The translations under genes were made by a program, and so were the position numbers. A stretch of 64,000 bases of DNA from Chloroflexota bacterium (lineage in GTDB: Bacteria > Chloroflexota > Anaerolineae > Aggregatilineales > Phototrophicaceae), in assembly GCA_013388745.1 (NCBI GenBank), contig JACAER010000009.1:106728-170727 (forward strand), read 5' to 3'. A model generated the notes under the pieces. The model worked only from the letters and a program-made list of their open reading frames with translations, was not told the DNA's origin and did no database searches. Positions 27,127 to 34,381 of the stretch are shown here, piece after piece (the first letter of the stretch is position 1; the number at the start of each line of letters is the position of its first letter).

Positions 27127-27146
27127 TTGCCGGGCGCGCCCGGCAA
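27127..27146 (-). terminator. Perfect 20-base palindrome after the response regulator
   Basis: TTGCCGGGCG-CGCCCGGCAA is a perfect palindrome 12 bases after the TAG of the response regulator gene and about 125 bases before the cytochrome run. In RNA it would form a strong GC hairpin with no long U tract. It could end the two-component transcript or limit transcription into the cytochrome genes. The remainder of the 27003-27157 gap holds no gene. Confidence 0.5.
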
Positions 27147-27157
27147 GAATGCCCTCC

Positions 27158-27820
27158 CTACCCGACCAATTTATGGCGCACAGCCAGCAGCGCCGCCTGG
27201 GTGCGGTCGGACACGTGCAGTTTTTGCAAAATATGCTGCACATGCGTTTTGACGGTCGGCAGGCTGACATTGAGCGTTTCGGCGATGATTTGATTCGAGA
27301 AGCCCTGCACGATCAGGCGCAGTACATCGCGTTCACGTTCCGAAAGCGTATCGACTTCCATCTCCAGCGGCTCTGGCGTGGGCATACTGTAATCGACCGC
27401 CGTCGCCAGCGCGGCCATCAGCAGCCCACGATCGATTAAATCGTCGCCTGCCGCCGCCGCGCGCACCGCGCGCACGATCTGGTCGGGGTCGCTCTCCTTA
27501 GAAAGATAGCCCGCCGCGCCGCCGCTGATCGCCCGCGCCAGATAACCGGGATTGGCATACGTCGTGAGCATAATCACGCTGGTGTTGGGCGATACGGCTT
27601 TGATCTGGGGCAGCGCTTGCAGGCCGTCGATGTCTTTCATGCGAATATCCAGCAGCATGACATCTGGCTGTTGAATACGCGCCAATGCGATGGCCGCCGT
27701 GCCGCTGTCGGCATCGCCCACGACTTCGATACCGGGACGAGTCAACAGCGCGCGCAGCCCCTGGCGCACGATGCCGTGATCGTCTACCACTGCTACACGC
27801 ACGACTTTCTCGCTTTCCAT
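27158..27820 (-). CDS. NarL/LuxR-family response regulator
   Basis: A 220-residue two-domain regulator. The receiver has DDH at residues 13-15 and the phospho-acceptor D58 in VMLLDIRMKD, with T and K in MLTTYAN and LSKES. The C-terminal LuxR-type helix-turn-helix (about 155-215) has LSERERDVLRLIVQGFSNQIIAETL and TVKTHVQHILQKLHV. The histidine kinase gene lies 15 bp upstream, so they form a pair. The location between the cytochrome run and the ccm genes suggests control of the respiratory module, as with NarL; this is inference. Confidence 0.93.
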   Translation of the reverse strand: MESEKVVRVAVVDDHGIVRQGLRALLTRPGIEVVGDADSGTAAIALARIQQPDVMLLDIRMKDIDGLQALPQIKAVSPNTSVIMLTTYANPGYLARAISGGAAGYLSKESDPDQIVRAVRAAAAGDDLIDRGLLMAALATAVDYSMPTPEPLEMEVDTLSERERDVLRLIVQGFSNQIIAETLNVSLPTVKTHVQHILQKLHVSDRTQAALLAVRHKLVG

Positions 27821-27835
27821 ACGTCCTGCTCCTGT

Positions 27836-29653
27836 CTACGCACTCTCTTCACCCACCGGCGCAGCACCGTTGAGCGCGGCCAGCGGCGCAAAACCGCTGT
27901 TGGGAATTTGCGGCACGTTGGGCACCCACACTTCGATCTTCGTGCCCTGCTGCGGCGTGCTTTGAATAACACACGTGCCGCCCAGCAGCGCCGCGCGTTC
28001 CTGCATGGTGCGCACCCCCAGACCATGCGCTTCGTTCGCCAGCGCCACCGAATCGAAACCCACGCCGTCGTCTTCCACCACCAGGCCAATGCCGACGCCG
28101 TTATACAGATGGATGCTGACATGCTGCGCGTGAGCGTGTTTGCGCGCGTTGTTCAGCGCTTCCTGGGTAATGCGAAACAGAGTCACGCCGACAGACGTTT
28201 CTGGCTCGGTGGGCAGCGGTTGCAGCTCAAGCGTGAGTTCCCAACCAGCAGCCTGGGCGGTAGACTGCGCCAGGTCTTCCAGCGCGGCGCGCAGCCCCAG
28301 ATCATCCAGCACCGCCGGACGCAGCCCTTCGATAATGCGCCGCCCTTCGACAATCGCTTCGGTCAGCGCCTCGCAGCCGCGCATCAGCCCTTTGCGCGCG
28401 TCTTCGGGCGTGATAGATTGCTGTTCGCGGAAATTGGTCAGGTGAAAACGCGCCCCCACCAACTGCTGAATCAGGCCGTCGTGCAAATCGTAGGCGATCA
28501 GTTTGCGTTCTTCTTCCTGCGCGCGGATCAGGCGTTCAAGCAACTGGTGTTCCTGTTTGCGCTTGCGTTCCAGCTCGCGCGCCATCACGCAGAAAGTGCG
28601 TGTGAGCGAACCGATTTCGTCCTGGGGCAAGTTCTCCGGCAGCGGCGGCGGGACTCCCTCGCGCCCAAAAGCCGCCGTCATATACTCTAGCTGCGTAATG
28701 GGCTTAACCAGATGGCGGCTGAGCAGCAGCGCCAGCAGCGCCGCCAGCGCCAGCCCCAACAGCGAAAAACCGCCCGCCGCCAGATAAAAACTGTTCAACT
28801 CGGCGTACAGCATCGTCTTGGGCGTCTCACGGTAAAGCACCCAGAATTGGCCCGGATTGCTGGCCGTGGGCACGATGGTATCGTACACATAAACGCTGTG
28901 GCTGGTTTCAAAGCTGCCCATACCACCGCCCAGCATTGGACTCAGGTCGTCGGTGATAGTGCCGGGATCAAAATTCTCCGGGTAGACCAGATGCCGCCCG
29001 CTCTGATCGACCAACGCCCAAATATCGCCTTCCAACTGCGCCGGCAGATTACGCAGCAGCCAACCGGCGTGCAGGTCGATGACGATCACGCCGCTGTGAT
29101 CGGGCATATTGATGGCGTAGTGAACGGTGGGCACGCCGCGTTCGTTTTCTTCCTGCACAAACGGCGACACATAGACGCCGCTCGCCGGCAGATTGGCCGT
29201 CGCCTGGAAATACGCTTCTTCGCGCCGGTCGAGCAGCGCGGCCGCGCTGCTGACAGTTTCGCCGTTGGTTTCCACAGAAACCACTTCCATGCCCGCCGCG
29301 TTGACATAACGCAGCGCGCGGTACATGGGGCGGACGGCCAGCAGCACCATAAAATCCTGCGCGACCTCGTTGCGCCACAGCGCCACCTGGTCGGCCTGTG
29401 CCTGCTGCCGCAGCATACGCAAACTGCGCAGCACCGTCAGGTAAAAAGCATCGCCCTGCGCCTGGCGCAGCGAACTGACCAGGCTTTCGGCCTGCAAATG
29501 CACCTGATTAGCCGAGCGTTCGACAGCGTGCGCCGAGAGAATATCGCGCGCGAACAGGTTGCCATACAAGGCTACCGCCATCAACGGCACCAGTAATACC
29601 GCCAGACAGATTATAATTAAGCGGGCATTGAGACTCGTAAATCCCCGAAACAT
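27836..29653 (-). CDS. NarX/NarQ-class sensor histidine kinase with extracytoplasmic sensor
   Basis: A 605-residue membrane kinase. Helix 1 (about 11-33) and helix 2 (about 290-315) flank a ~250-residue outer domain that looks like dCache. A HAMP segment follows (SRHLVKPITQLEY...). The HisKA_3 dimerisation part has the phospho-site H391 in AYDLHDGLIQQL. The ATPase part has EALNNARKHAHA and DDGVGFD, GLGVRTMQERA. The start at 29653 is decided by GGGAGG exactly 6 bases upstream; the frame opens at 29740 without one. The ligand is unknown. The gene is divergent from ccmE. Confidence 0.92.
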   Translation of the reverse strand: MFRGFTSLNARLIIICLAVLLVPLMAVALYGNLFARDILSAHAVERSANQVHLQAESLVSSLRQAQGDAFYLTVLRSLRMLRQQAQADQVALWRNEVAQDFMVLLAVRPMYRALRYVNAAGMEVVSVETNGETVSSAAALLDRREEAYFQATANLPASGVYVSPFVQEENERGVPTVHYAINMPDHSGVIVIDLHAGWLLRNLPAQLEGDIWALVDQSGRHLVYPENFDPGTITDDLSPMLGGGMGSFETSHSVYVYDTIVPTASNPGQFWVLYRETPKTMLYAELNSFYLAAGGFSLLGLALAALLALLLSRHLVKPITQLEYMTAAFGREGVPPPLPENLPQDEIGSLTRTFCVMARELERKRKQEHQLLERLIRAQEEERKLIAYDLHDGLIQQLVGARFHLTNFREQQSITPEDARKGLMRGCEALTEAIVEGRRIIEGLRPAVLDDLGLRAALEDLAQSTAQAAGWELTLELQPLPTEPETSVGVTLFRITQEALNNARKHAHAQHVSIHLYNGVGIGLVVEDDGVGFDSVALANEAHGLGVRTMQERAALLGGTCVIQSTPQQGTKIEVWVPNVPQIPNSGFAPLAALNGAAPVGEESA

Positions 29654-29820
29654 GACCATCCTCCCATATTCATTTATTGTGACCGAAAATCGCCCCTTTG
29701 TTTGGTGACACATGTCATGCTCTAATAATGCTGAACGCAAGGTGTTTCCGCGCTATTCCGCGTTAAGATAGACTATGTACAAAGGTACATCGCATTTTGG
29801 ATGAGAAAGAGGCAGGTTTT
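29654..29820. promoter_or_regulatory. Divergent control region between histidine kinase and ccmE, with two dyads
   Basis: Two perfect dyads lie here: TGACA-CA-TGTCA at 29706-29717 and ATGTAC-AAAG-GTACAT at 29775-29790. A possible -10 (TAAGAT, 29764-29769) for ccmE sits just before the second dyad, which would put it over the transcription start. The -35 is not clear. The region serves both the two-component genes (minus) and the ccm genes (plus), so it is a candidate target of the adjacent NarL-type regulator. No gene lies in it. Confidence 0.45.
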
Positions 29821-30348
29821 ATGGCAGAGATCAGTTGGGGCAAGACCACGCAGCCGCAGGCCGCCGCGCAGCCCAAAATCGCGTCGCAGGTCAAAATGAT
29901 GGTCGGAATCGGGCTGCTGATCGCGGCAGTCGCCTACCTCATTATCAGCGGCACCTCCAGCGGCGCGCGTTATTTCATCACCGTCGATGAAATCGTTCGC
30001 GACTCGCAGTATGTCGGCCAAACCGTGCGTATCTCCGGCGCGGTTATCGGCGACACGATCGTTTATGACAGCCAGAACCTCATCATCGACTTTACCATTG
30101 CCAACATCCCGGAAGAAACCAGCGATCTGGCCGCCACGCTGCACAACGTGGTCAATGACCCCAGCAGTTCGCGCCTGCGTATTCACATCGAAAACCAAGT
30201 GATGCCCGACCTGCTCCAGCACGAAGCGCAGGCCATTCTGACCGGGACACTGGGCGCAGATGGCGTGTTTTATGCCACCGAACTGCTGCTCAAATGCCCC
30301 AGCCGTTATGAAGAAGCTGTGCCGGGACAAATCAACGGCAGCGCTTAG
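29821..30348 (+). CDS. ccmE: Cytochrome c maturation protein CcmE (Cys-type haem chaperone)
   Basis: A 175-residue protein with an N-terminal membrane helix (27-43) and an OB-fold outer domain. It ferries haem to the CcmF/H lyase. The haem-binding motif is C159-x3-Y163 (LLLKCPSRY), so it belongs to the CXXXY type described from archaea and some Desulfovibrio rather than the HXXXY type of E. coli. The conserved VRISGAVIGDTI and HEAQAILTGTLGADGVFYATELLLK blocks support the family. I chose 29821 because the preceding codons (from 29797) lie over the weak AGG site. It ends with TAG, 45 bp before ccmF. Confidence 0.92.
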   Translation: MAEISWGKTTQPQAAAQPKIASQVKMMVGIGLLIAAVAYLIISGTSSGARYFITVDEIVRDSQYVGQTVRISGAVIGDTIVYDSQNLIIDFTIANIPEETSDLAATLHNVVNDPSSSRLRIHIENQVMPDLLQHEAQAILTGTLGADGVFYATELLLKCPSRYEEAVPGQINGSA

Positions 30349-30393
30349 GCCGCAACACCTGTTCCTTAGTACAACCATTGTGGAAGGTTCACC

Positions 30394-32499
30394 ATGCTTG
30401 CTGAAATCGGTCTGTTCGCTACCTTCTTCGCATTTTTAACCGCGATCTACGGCGCCGCTGTCTCGTTGTATGGCGAGCGTTTCGCCCGCAGCGAAGCGCT
30501 GGTGTTGAGCGGGCGCAACGCCGCGCTGCTCACCGCCGTCCTGCTCACCGTAGGCGTCGGCGCGCTGCAAATCGCCATCCTCACGCAGCAGTATCAGATC
30601 GCTTATGTCTGGGCGGTTTCCAACCCGCAGATGCCGACATTTTTCCGCTTTACGGCGCTGTGGGGGTCGCAGGCTGGCTCGCTGCTCTTCTGGTCGTTCC
30701 TCATGGGGCTGTTCACCGCTATCTGCGTGCTGCTGAACTGGCGCGGCCAGCGGCGGCTGATGCCCTACGCCGTCACTTTCATGCTGTTAACGGTCGCTTT
30801 TTTCATCGGGCTGCTGCTGTTTTTTGAAAACCCTTTTGACCGCTGGTGGGTCATCCCCAGCAATCCGGTGGAACAGCAGGTGGTGCGCGCAGCGCTGATG
30901 CCCGCCGGCGCGCTGGAACCCGACCCGATCGCGCTGGCGCAGACGGCGCAGGGGCTGAACCCGCTGCTGCGGCACTTCGGCATGGCGATACACCCGCCTA
31001 TGCTGTATCTCGGTTTTGTCGGTTTTATCATTCCCTTCGCCTTCGCTATGGCGGCCCTGGCTTCTGGCGATCTTTCCACCAACTGGCTTAAGATCACGCG
31101 GCGCTGGACCTTGGTGGCCTGGCTGTTCCTGACGCTCGGCCTGCTGCTGGGCGGGCGCTGGGCGTATGACGTGCTGGGCTGGGGCGGTTACTGGGGCTGG
31201 GATCCGGTAGAAAACGCCGCTTTCCTGCCCTGGCTGGTAGGCACGGCCTTTTTGCACAGCGCCATGATTCAGGAAAAACGCGGCATGTTGAAGACCTGGA
31301 ACATGTTCCTGATCATCGGCACTTTTAGCGCGGTGATCTTCGGCACGTTCGCCACGCGCAGCGGTCTGGTAGACAGTGTTCACAGCTTCGCGCGCAGCCC
31401 GATCGGCTTTCCGATGTTCGCCTTCTGGTTCATCAGCACGATCATCGCCGTCTACCTGATTCTGTGGCGGCGCAGCCGCGGCGAACTACGGGATGAAAAC
31501 GCCTTCACCAGCGTATTCAGCCGCGAATCGCTGTTCGTGCTCAACAATGTGGTGTTCGTGGCGCTGTTCATCGCTGTCTTCTGGGGCAGCTTCGGCGCGC
31601 CCATCGCCAGCGAATTGTTCCTGAACACCGACATCACGCTCGGCCAGGATTACTTCATGCGCGTCACGCCGCCGTTGTTCGCCGCGCTCTACATCTTAAT
31701 GGGCGTCGCGCCGATTTCGGCGTGGGGTGTAACGGCGCTGTCGTCGATGGGACGCACGCTGGTGATTCCGGTTGGGCTGACGCTGGCCTCGCTGCTGTTG
31801 TTCTTCCTGACAGGCACACGCGATGCCTTAGCCCTCTTCGCCTACGGTATTGTGCTGCTGGCGGGCTGGGTCGCGCTGGTAGAAACAGTGCGCGGCCTAC
31901 AGGCGCGCCAGCGTGTTCACAAAGAATCGCCGCTGAGTTCGCTGCGCGCGCTCTATACCCGCAACCCGCGGCGTTATGGCGGCTACCTGATTCACTTCGG
32001 CGTGACCGTCATCGGTCTGGGCGTGATCGGCAGCACGCTGTTCCAGCAGGAAACGCAGCAAACCCTATCTGCCGGGCAAAGCCTCCAGATCGGCGGCTAC
32101 ACACTGCGCTACGATGCACTGTTCAACGGCCAGATTGCCGAAGACGGGCGTGTGATGGACATCGCGCAGCTTTCGCTGATCCGCGACGGGCAAACACTGG
32201 CGACACTGCGCCCGCGCCGCGATTTCTTCCCACAGACCGAAGGCATGAACACGATGACGATCGCCGCCGCGCACAGCACGCTGGAAAACGACTTTTATGT
32301 GCTGCTGGTGGATTGGAACGAAATCAATGCCAACGCCGCGACCTTTAAGGTTTACATCAACCCGCTCATCAACCTGATCTGGTGGGGCGGCATCATCCTC
32401 ATCATCGGCACGCTGATCGCCGCCTGGCCGCGCGAAATCCTGCCCGCGCGTGTCCGCCAGGAGATGCAGGTCAGCGGTTTAGCGCGTAAAGGAGCATGA
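30394..32499 (+). CDS. ccmF: Cytochrome c haem lyase subunit CcmF
   Basis: A 701-residue membrane protein with about 15 helices, close to the usual CcmF length. The WWD haem-handling signature is seen as WGGYWGWDPVENAAFLPWL (about residues 264-282). The segment HFGMAIHPPMLYLGFVGF holds the conserved His/Pro stretch before it, and SLRALYTRNPRRYGGYLIHFGV follows later. It attaches haem to CXXCH apocytochromes with CcmH. It lies between ccmE and ccmH (1 bp gap). The outer C-terminal domain is about 130 residues long. Confidence 0.95.
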   Translation: MLAEIGLFATFFAFLTAIYGAAVSLYGERFARSEALVLSGRNAALLTAVLLTVGVGALQIAILTQQYQIAYVWAVSNPQMPTFFRFTALWGSQAGSLLFWSFLMGLFTAICVLLNWRGQRRLMPYAVTFMLLTVAFFIGLLLFFENPFDRWWVIPSNPVEQQVVRAALMPAGALEPDPIALAQTAQGLNPLLRHFGMAIHPPMLYLGFVGFIIPFAFAMAALASGDLSTNWLKITRRWTLVAWLFLTLGLLLGGRWAYDVLGWGGYWGWDPVENAAFLPWLVGTAFLHSAMIQEKRGMLKTWNMFLIIGTFSAVIFGTFATRSGLVDSVHSFARSPIGFPMFAFWFISTIIAVYLILWRRSRGELRDENAFTSVFSRESLFVLNNVVFVALFIAVFWGSFGAPIASELFLNTDITLGQDYFMRVTPPLFAALYILMGVAPISAWGVTALSSMGRTLVIPVGLTLASLLLFFLTGTRDALALFAYGIVLLAGWVALVETVRGLQARQRVHKESPLSSLRALYTRNPRRYGGYLIHFGVTVIGLGVIGSTLFQQETQQTLSAGQSLQIGGYTLRYDALFNGQIAEDGRVMDIAQLSLIRDGQTLATLRPRRDFFPQTEGMNTMTIAAAHSTLENDFYVLLVDWNEINANAATFKVYINPLINLIWWGGIILIIGTLIAAWPREILPARVRQEMQVSGLARKGA

Positions 32500-32500
32500 C

Positions 32501-32977
32501 ATGCCCCGTCTGATCGTCAGACTTCTACTTCTGCTGGCGGTGATTCTGAGCGTACAGCCGGCATGGGCGCAGCAAGACCCGCCGCCGCGCCCGGTCACCG
32601 ATGACGAGGTGAACGCCATTGCCAACAAGCTGTACTGCCCGGTGTGCGAAAACATCACGCTCGATGTGTGCCCCACCACCGCCTGCATGGATTGGCGTAT
32701 GGAAATCCGGCTGATGCTGGAACAGGGCATGAGCGAACAGCAGATTATCGACGACTTCGTGCGGCGCTTTGGCGATCGTGTGGTCGGCACGCCGCAAGAC
32801 CCGACGCTGCGCGCGCTCTCGCTCTACACGCCCTGGATTTTGAGCGGCCTGGGCTTGTTAGTCGCGCTGGGGCTGGTCATTCGCTGGCGGATGAAGCGGC
32901 TCGACCCGGCTGAGTCGCTGCCGCCGCAAACCAGCAGCCGCTACCGTGACCAACTGGAACAGGATTTAGCGGGATAA
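32501..32977 (+). CDS. ccmH: Cytochrome c maturation protein CcmH (apocytochrome thioreductase)
   Basis: A 158-residue protein with a signal peptide (cleavage near AWAQQ), an outer three-helix domain and a C-terminal membrane helix (about 111-130). The redox pair is C46-x-x-C49 in KLYCPVCENITLDVC, equivalent to the LRCxxC of E. coli CcmH. Two extra cysteines (C57, C62) are present. It reduces apocytochrome thiols before haem attachment. The start has GGAG 9 bases upstream. A ~190 bp gap with an inverted-repeat element separates it from ccmG. Confidence 0.92.
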   Translation: MPRLIVRLLLLLAVILSVQPAWAQQDPPPRPVTDDEVNAIANKLYCPVCENITLDVCPTTACMDWRMEIRLMLEQGMSEQQIIDDFVRRFGDRVVGTPQDPTLRALSLYTPWILSGLGLLVALGLVIRWRMKRLDPAESLPPQTSSRYRDQLEQDLAG

Positions 32978-32982
32978 CTGTA

Positions 32983-33095
32983 GGGACGACGAGGCAGCCC
33001 GTGTCCGCCACAAGAAATTACGACAACGGTAGGGACACGGCCTGCCGTGTCCACCGCCAAACCATGCCTTAACCACAGAGACGCCGCGTCGTCCC
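32983..33095. repeat. 113-base inverted-repeat element between ccmH and ccmG (MITE-like)
   Basis: The ends are a 13-base inverted repeat with one mismatch: GGGACGACGAGGC at 32983-32995 and GCCGCGTCGTCCC at 33083-33095. Inside lies a perfect dyad GGACACGGC-CT-GCCGTGTCC at 33033-33052. The left arm (GTAGGGAC...CCGTGTCCGCCA) and the inner unit (GTAGGGACAC...CCGTGTCCACCGCCA) are imperfect direct copies. No open reading frame and no clear target duplication are seen. It resembles a small non-autonomous repeat dropped into the ccm run. The rest of the gap to 33170 holds only the ccmG ribosome site. Confidence 0.55.
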
Positions 33096-33170
33096 CCAGG
33101 AAAATCGAGGCGCTGGGCGCAGACCTGACGACGTATAGGCAGACAAAATTGTTGATGAGGATTTGCAACG

Positions 33171-33749
33171 ATGACAGCTTACGATCAACCGCTCGACGAG
33201 CCCCCCGCCAACCAGACGCCCAGACGCGGCGGCATGGGTCTCGGCTCGATTGTGCTGCTGCTGGGACTGGTGGCGGTGGCGATTGTGATCGGTCTGGCGC
33301 TGGCGCGGCAAAACGCCAGCCAGCCGACCTCTGGCTCTGCGCCGCTGTTCAGCATGACGACCTTCGACGGCCAGAATTATGACCTGAGCGATTTTCGCGG
33401 CAAGGTGGTGGTTATCAATTTCTGGGCCAGTTGGTGCGGCCCGTGCCGCGACGAAGCGCCTGAACTAGAAGCCACCTGGCGGGCTTATCAGACACGCGGG
33501 GATGTCGTATTCATCGGTATCGCCTGGGCAGATAATGGCCCCAACTCGCTGGCGTATCTGCAAGAATTCGGCATCACCTATTTGAACGCGCCTGATCTGG
33601 GCACACGCATCGCCGAACTGTACAACATTCAGGGCGTGCCAGAAACCTTTGTGATCGATCGTCAGGGCAATATCGCCGAGTTTATTTACGCGGGGGTGAC
33701 GCAGGAACAGCTTACGGCGATCATCGACCGCGCGTTGGTACAGGGGTAA
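33171..33749 (+). CDS. ccmG: Thioredoxin-like protein CcmG/DsbE/TlpA
   Basis: A 192-residue membrane-tethered thioredoxin-fold protein. Residues 1-22 are a Pro-rich cytoplasmic head, 24-44 a membrane helix, and the outer domain has the active site C89-G-P-C92 in [20 protein letters not shown]. The cis-Pro loop is [14 protein letters not shown]. It keeps CcmH and apocytochrome cysteines reduced. The gene follows the inverted-repeat element after ccmH and precedes the CcmI-like gene by 4 bp. The start uses GAGG about 9 bases upstream. Confidence 0.93.
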   Translation: MTAYDQPLDEPPANQTPRRGGMGLGSIVLLLGLVAVAIVIGLALARQNASQPTSGSAPLFSMTTFDGQNYDLSDFRGKVVVINFWASWCGPCRDEAPELEATWRAYQTRGDVVFIGIAWADNGPNSLAYLQEFGITYLNAPDLGTRIAELYNIQGVPETFVIDRQGNIAEFIYAGVTQEQLTAIIDRALVQG

Positions 33750-33753
33750 GGCC

Positions 33754-34182
33754 ATGAGTATTGAAGGGTTGGGGATTTCGCTGCTGATTCTGGTGCTGGG
33801 TTTGCTGGCGGTCGCGCAGCCGTTTTTCCGCCGCGCCAAAACCCCAAAAACCAGCGACGTGCTGCAGCGCAAGGAACGCGAAACACTACTCAACGATTAT
33901 GAGCGCGTGCTCGCCACGATGCGCGATCTGGACGAAGATTACCAGCTCGGCAAGCTGCCGCCAGAAGCCTACTCTACGCTGCGCGAACACTGGGCGGCGC
34001 AGGGCACGACGCTGCTCGAAGCGCTGGAAAAGCTCAACGGCGTGAAGCCGGGCGCGAGAGCGGGCAAAAAGGCGCAGAAAGCGCAGACCGTGCCCGCCGA
34101 CGCCGCCGACGAGGCGCTGGACGCCGCTATCGAGCAGGCGATTGCCAACTACGTCAAGGCCAAGAACAACGCCAGCGATTAA
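33754..34182 (+). CDS. CcmI-like small membrane protein
   Basis: A 142-residue protein with one N-terminal membrane helix (about 6-25) and a cytoplasmic helical part. The segment LLNDYERVLATMRDLDEDYQLGKLPPEAYSTLREHW resembles the helical segment after the first membrane helix of CcmI/CycH-type proteins (spanning residues about 49-85). The tail is Lys/Ala-rich. Position between ccmG and later ccm genes supports a maturation role, but there is no TPR domain as in full CcmI. A similar G-K-x5-Y-x3-R motif occurs in the tail of the dihaem lipoprotein nearby. Confidence 0.7.
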   Translation: MSIEGLGISLLILVLGLLAVAQPFFRRAKTPKTSDVLQRKERETLLNDYERVLATMRDLDEDYQLGKLPPEAYSTLREHWAAQGTTLLEALEKLNGVKPGARAGKKAQKAQTVPADAADEALDAAIEQAIANYVKAKNNASD

Positions 34183-34381
34183 GCGGTCTGCGCCGCAGAC
34201 CATCCGCCTGCCCGCTGAGCTTCGCGCTGCCGGCGGCTTGCGTGTCGCACCTTATGCCTGTCTCTTTGCTTTCCTGCTCTCAGCGCGCGCGGCGGAGAGC
34301 GGCTTCACACCATTTTCTGCATTACACGCGGTTCGTTGCATCGTCTGCCAGTGAGCCACTGGCGGCTGAAATGGGAAAAAT
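34183..34381 (+). terminator. Spacer with two hairpins after the CcmI-like gene
   Basis: A dyad GGTCTGCG-C-CGCAGACC lies at 34185-34201, two bases after the stop codon; it could fold into a strong hairpin, but no U tract follows. A second perfect dyad, GCCAGTG-AGC-CACTGGC, lies at 34347-34363, about 18 bases before the dihaem lipoprotein start, near its ribosome site. The first may end or slow the transcript and the second could affect translation of the next gene. No gene is seen in the 199 bases. Confidence 0.5.
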
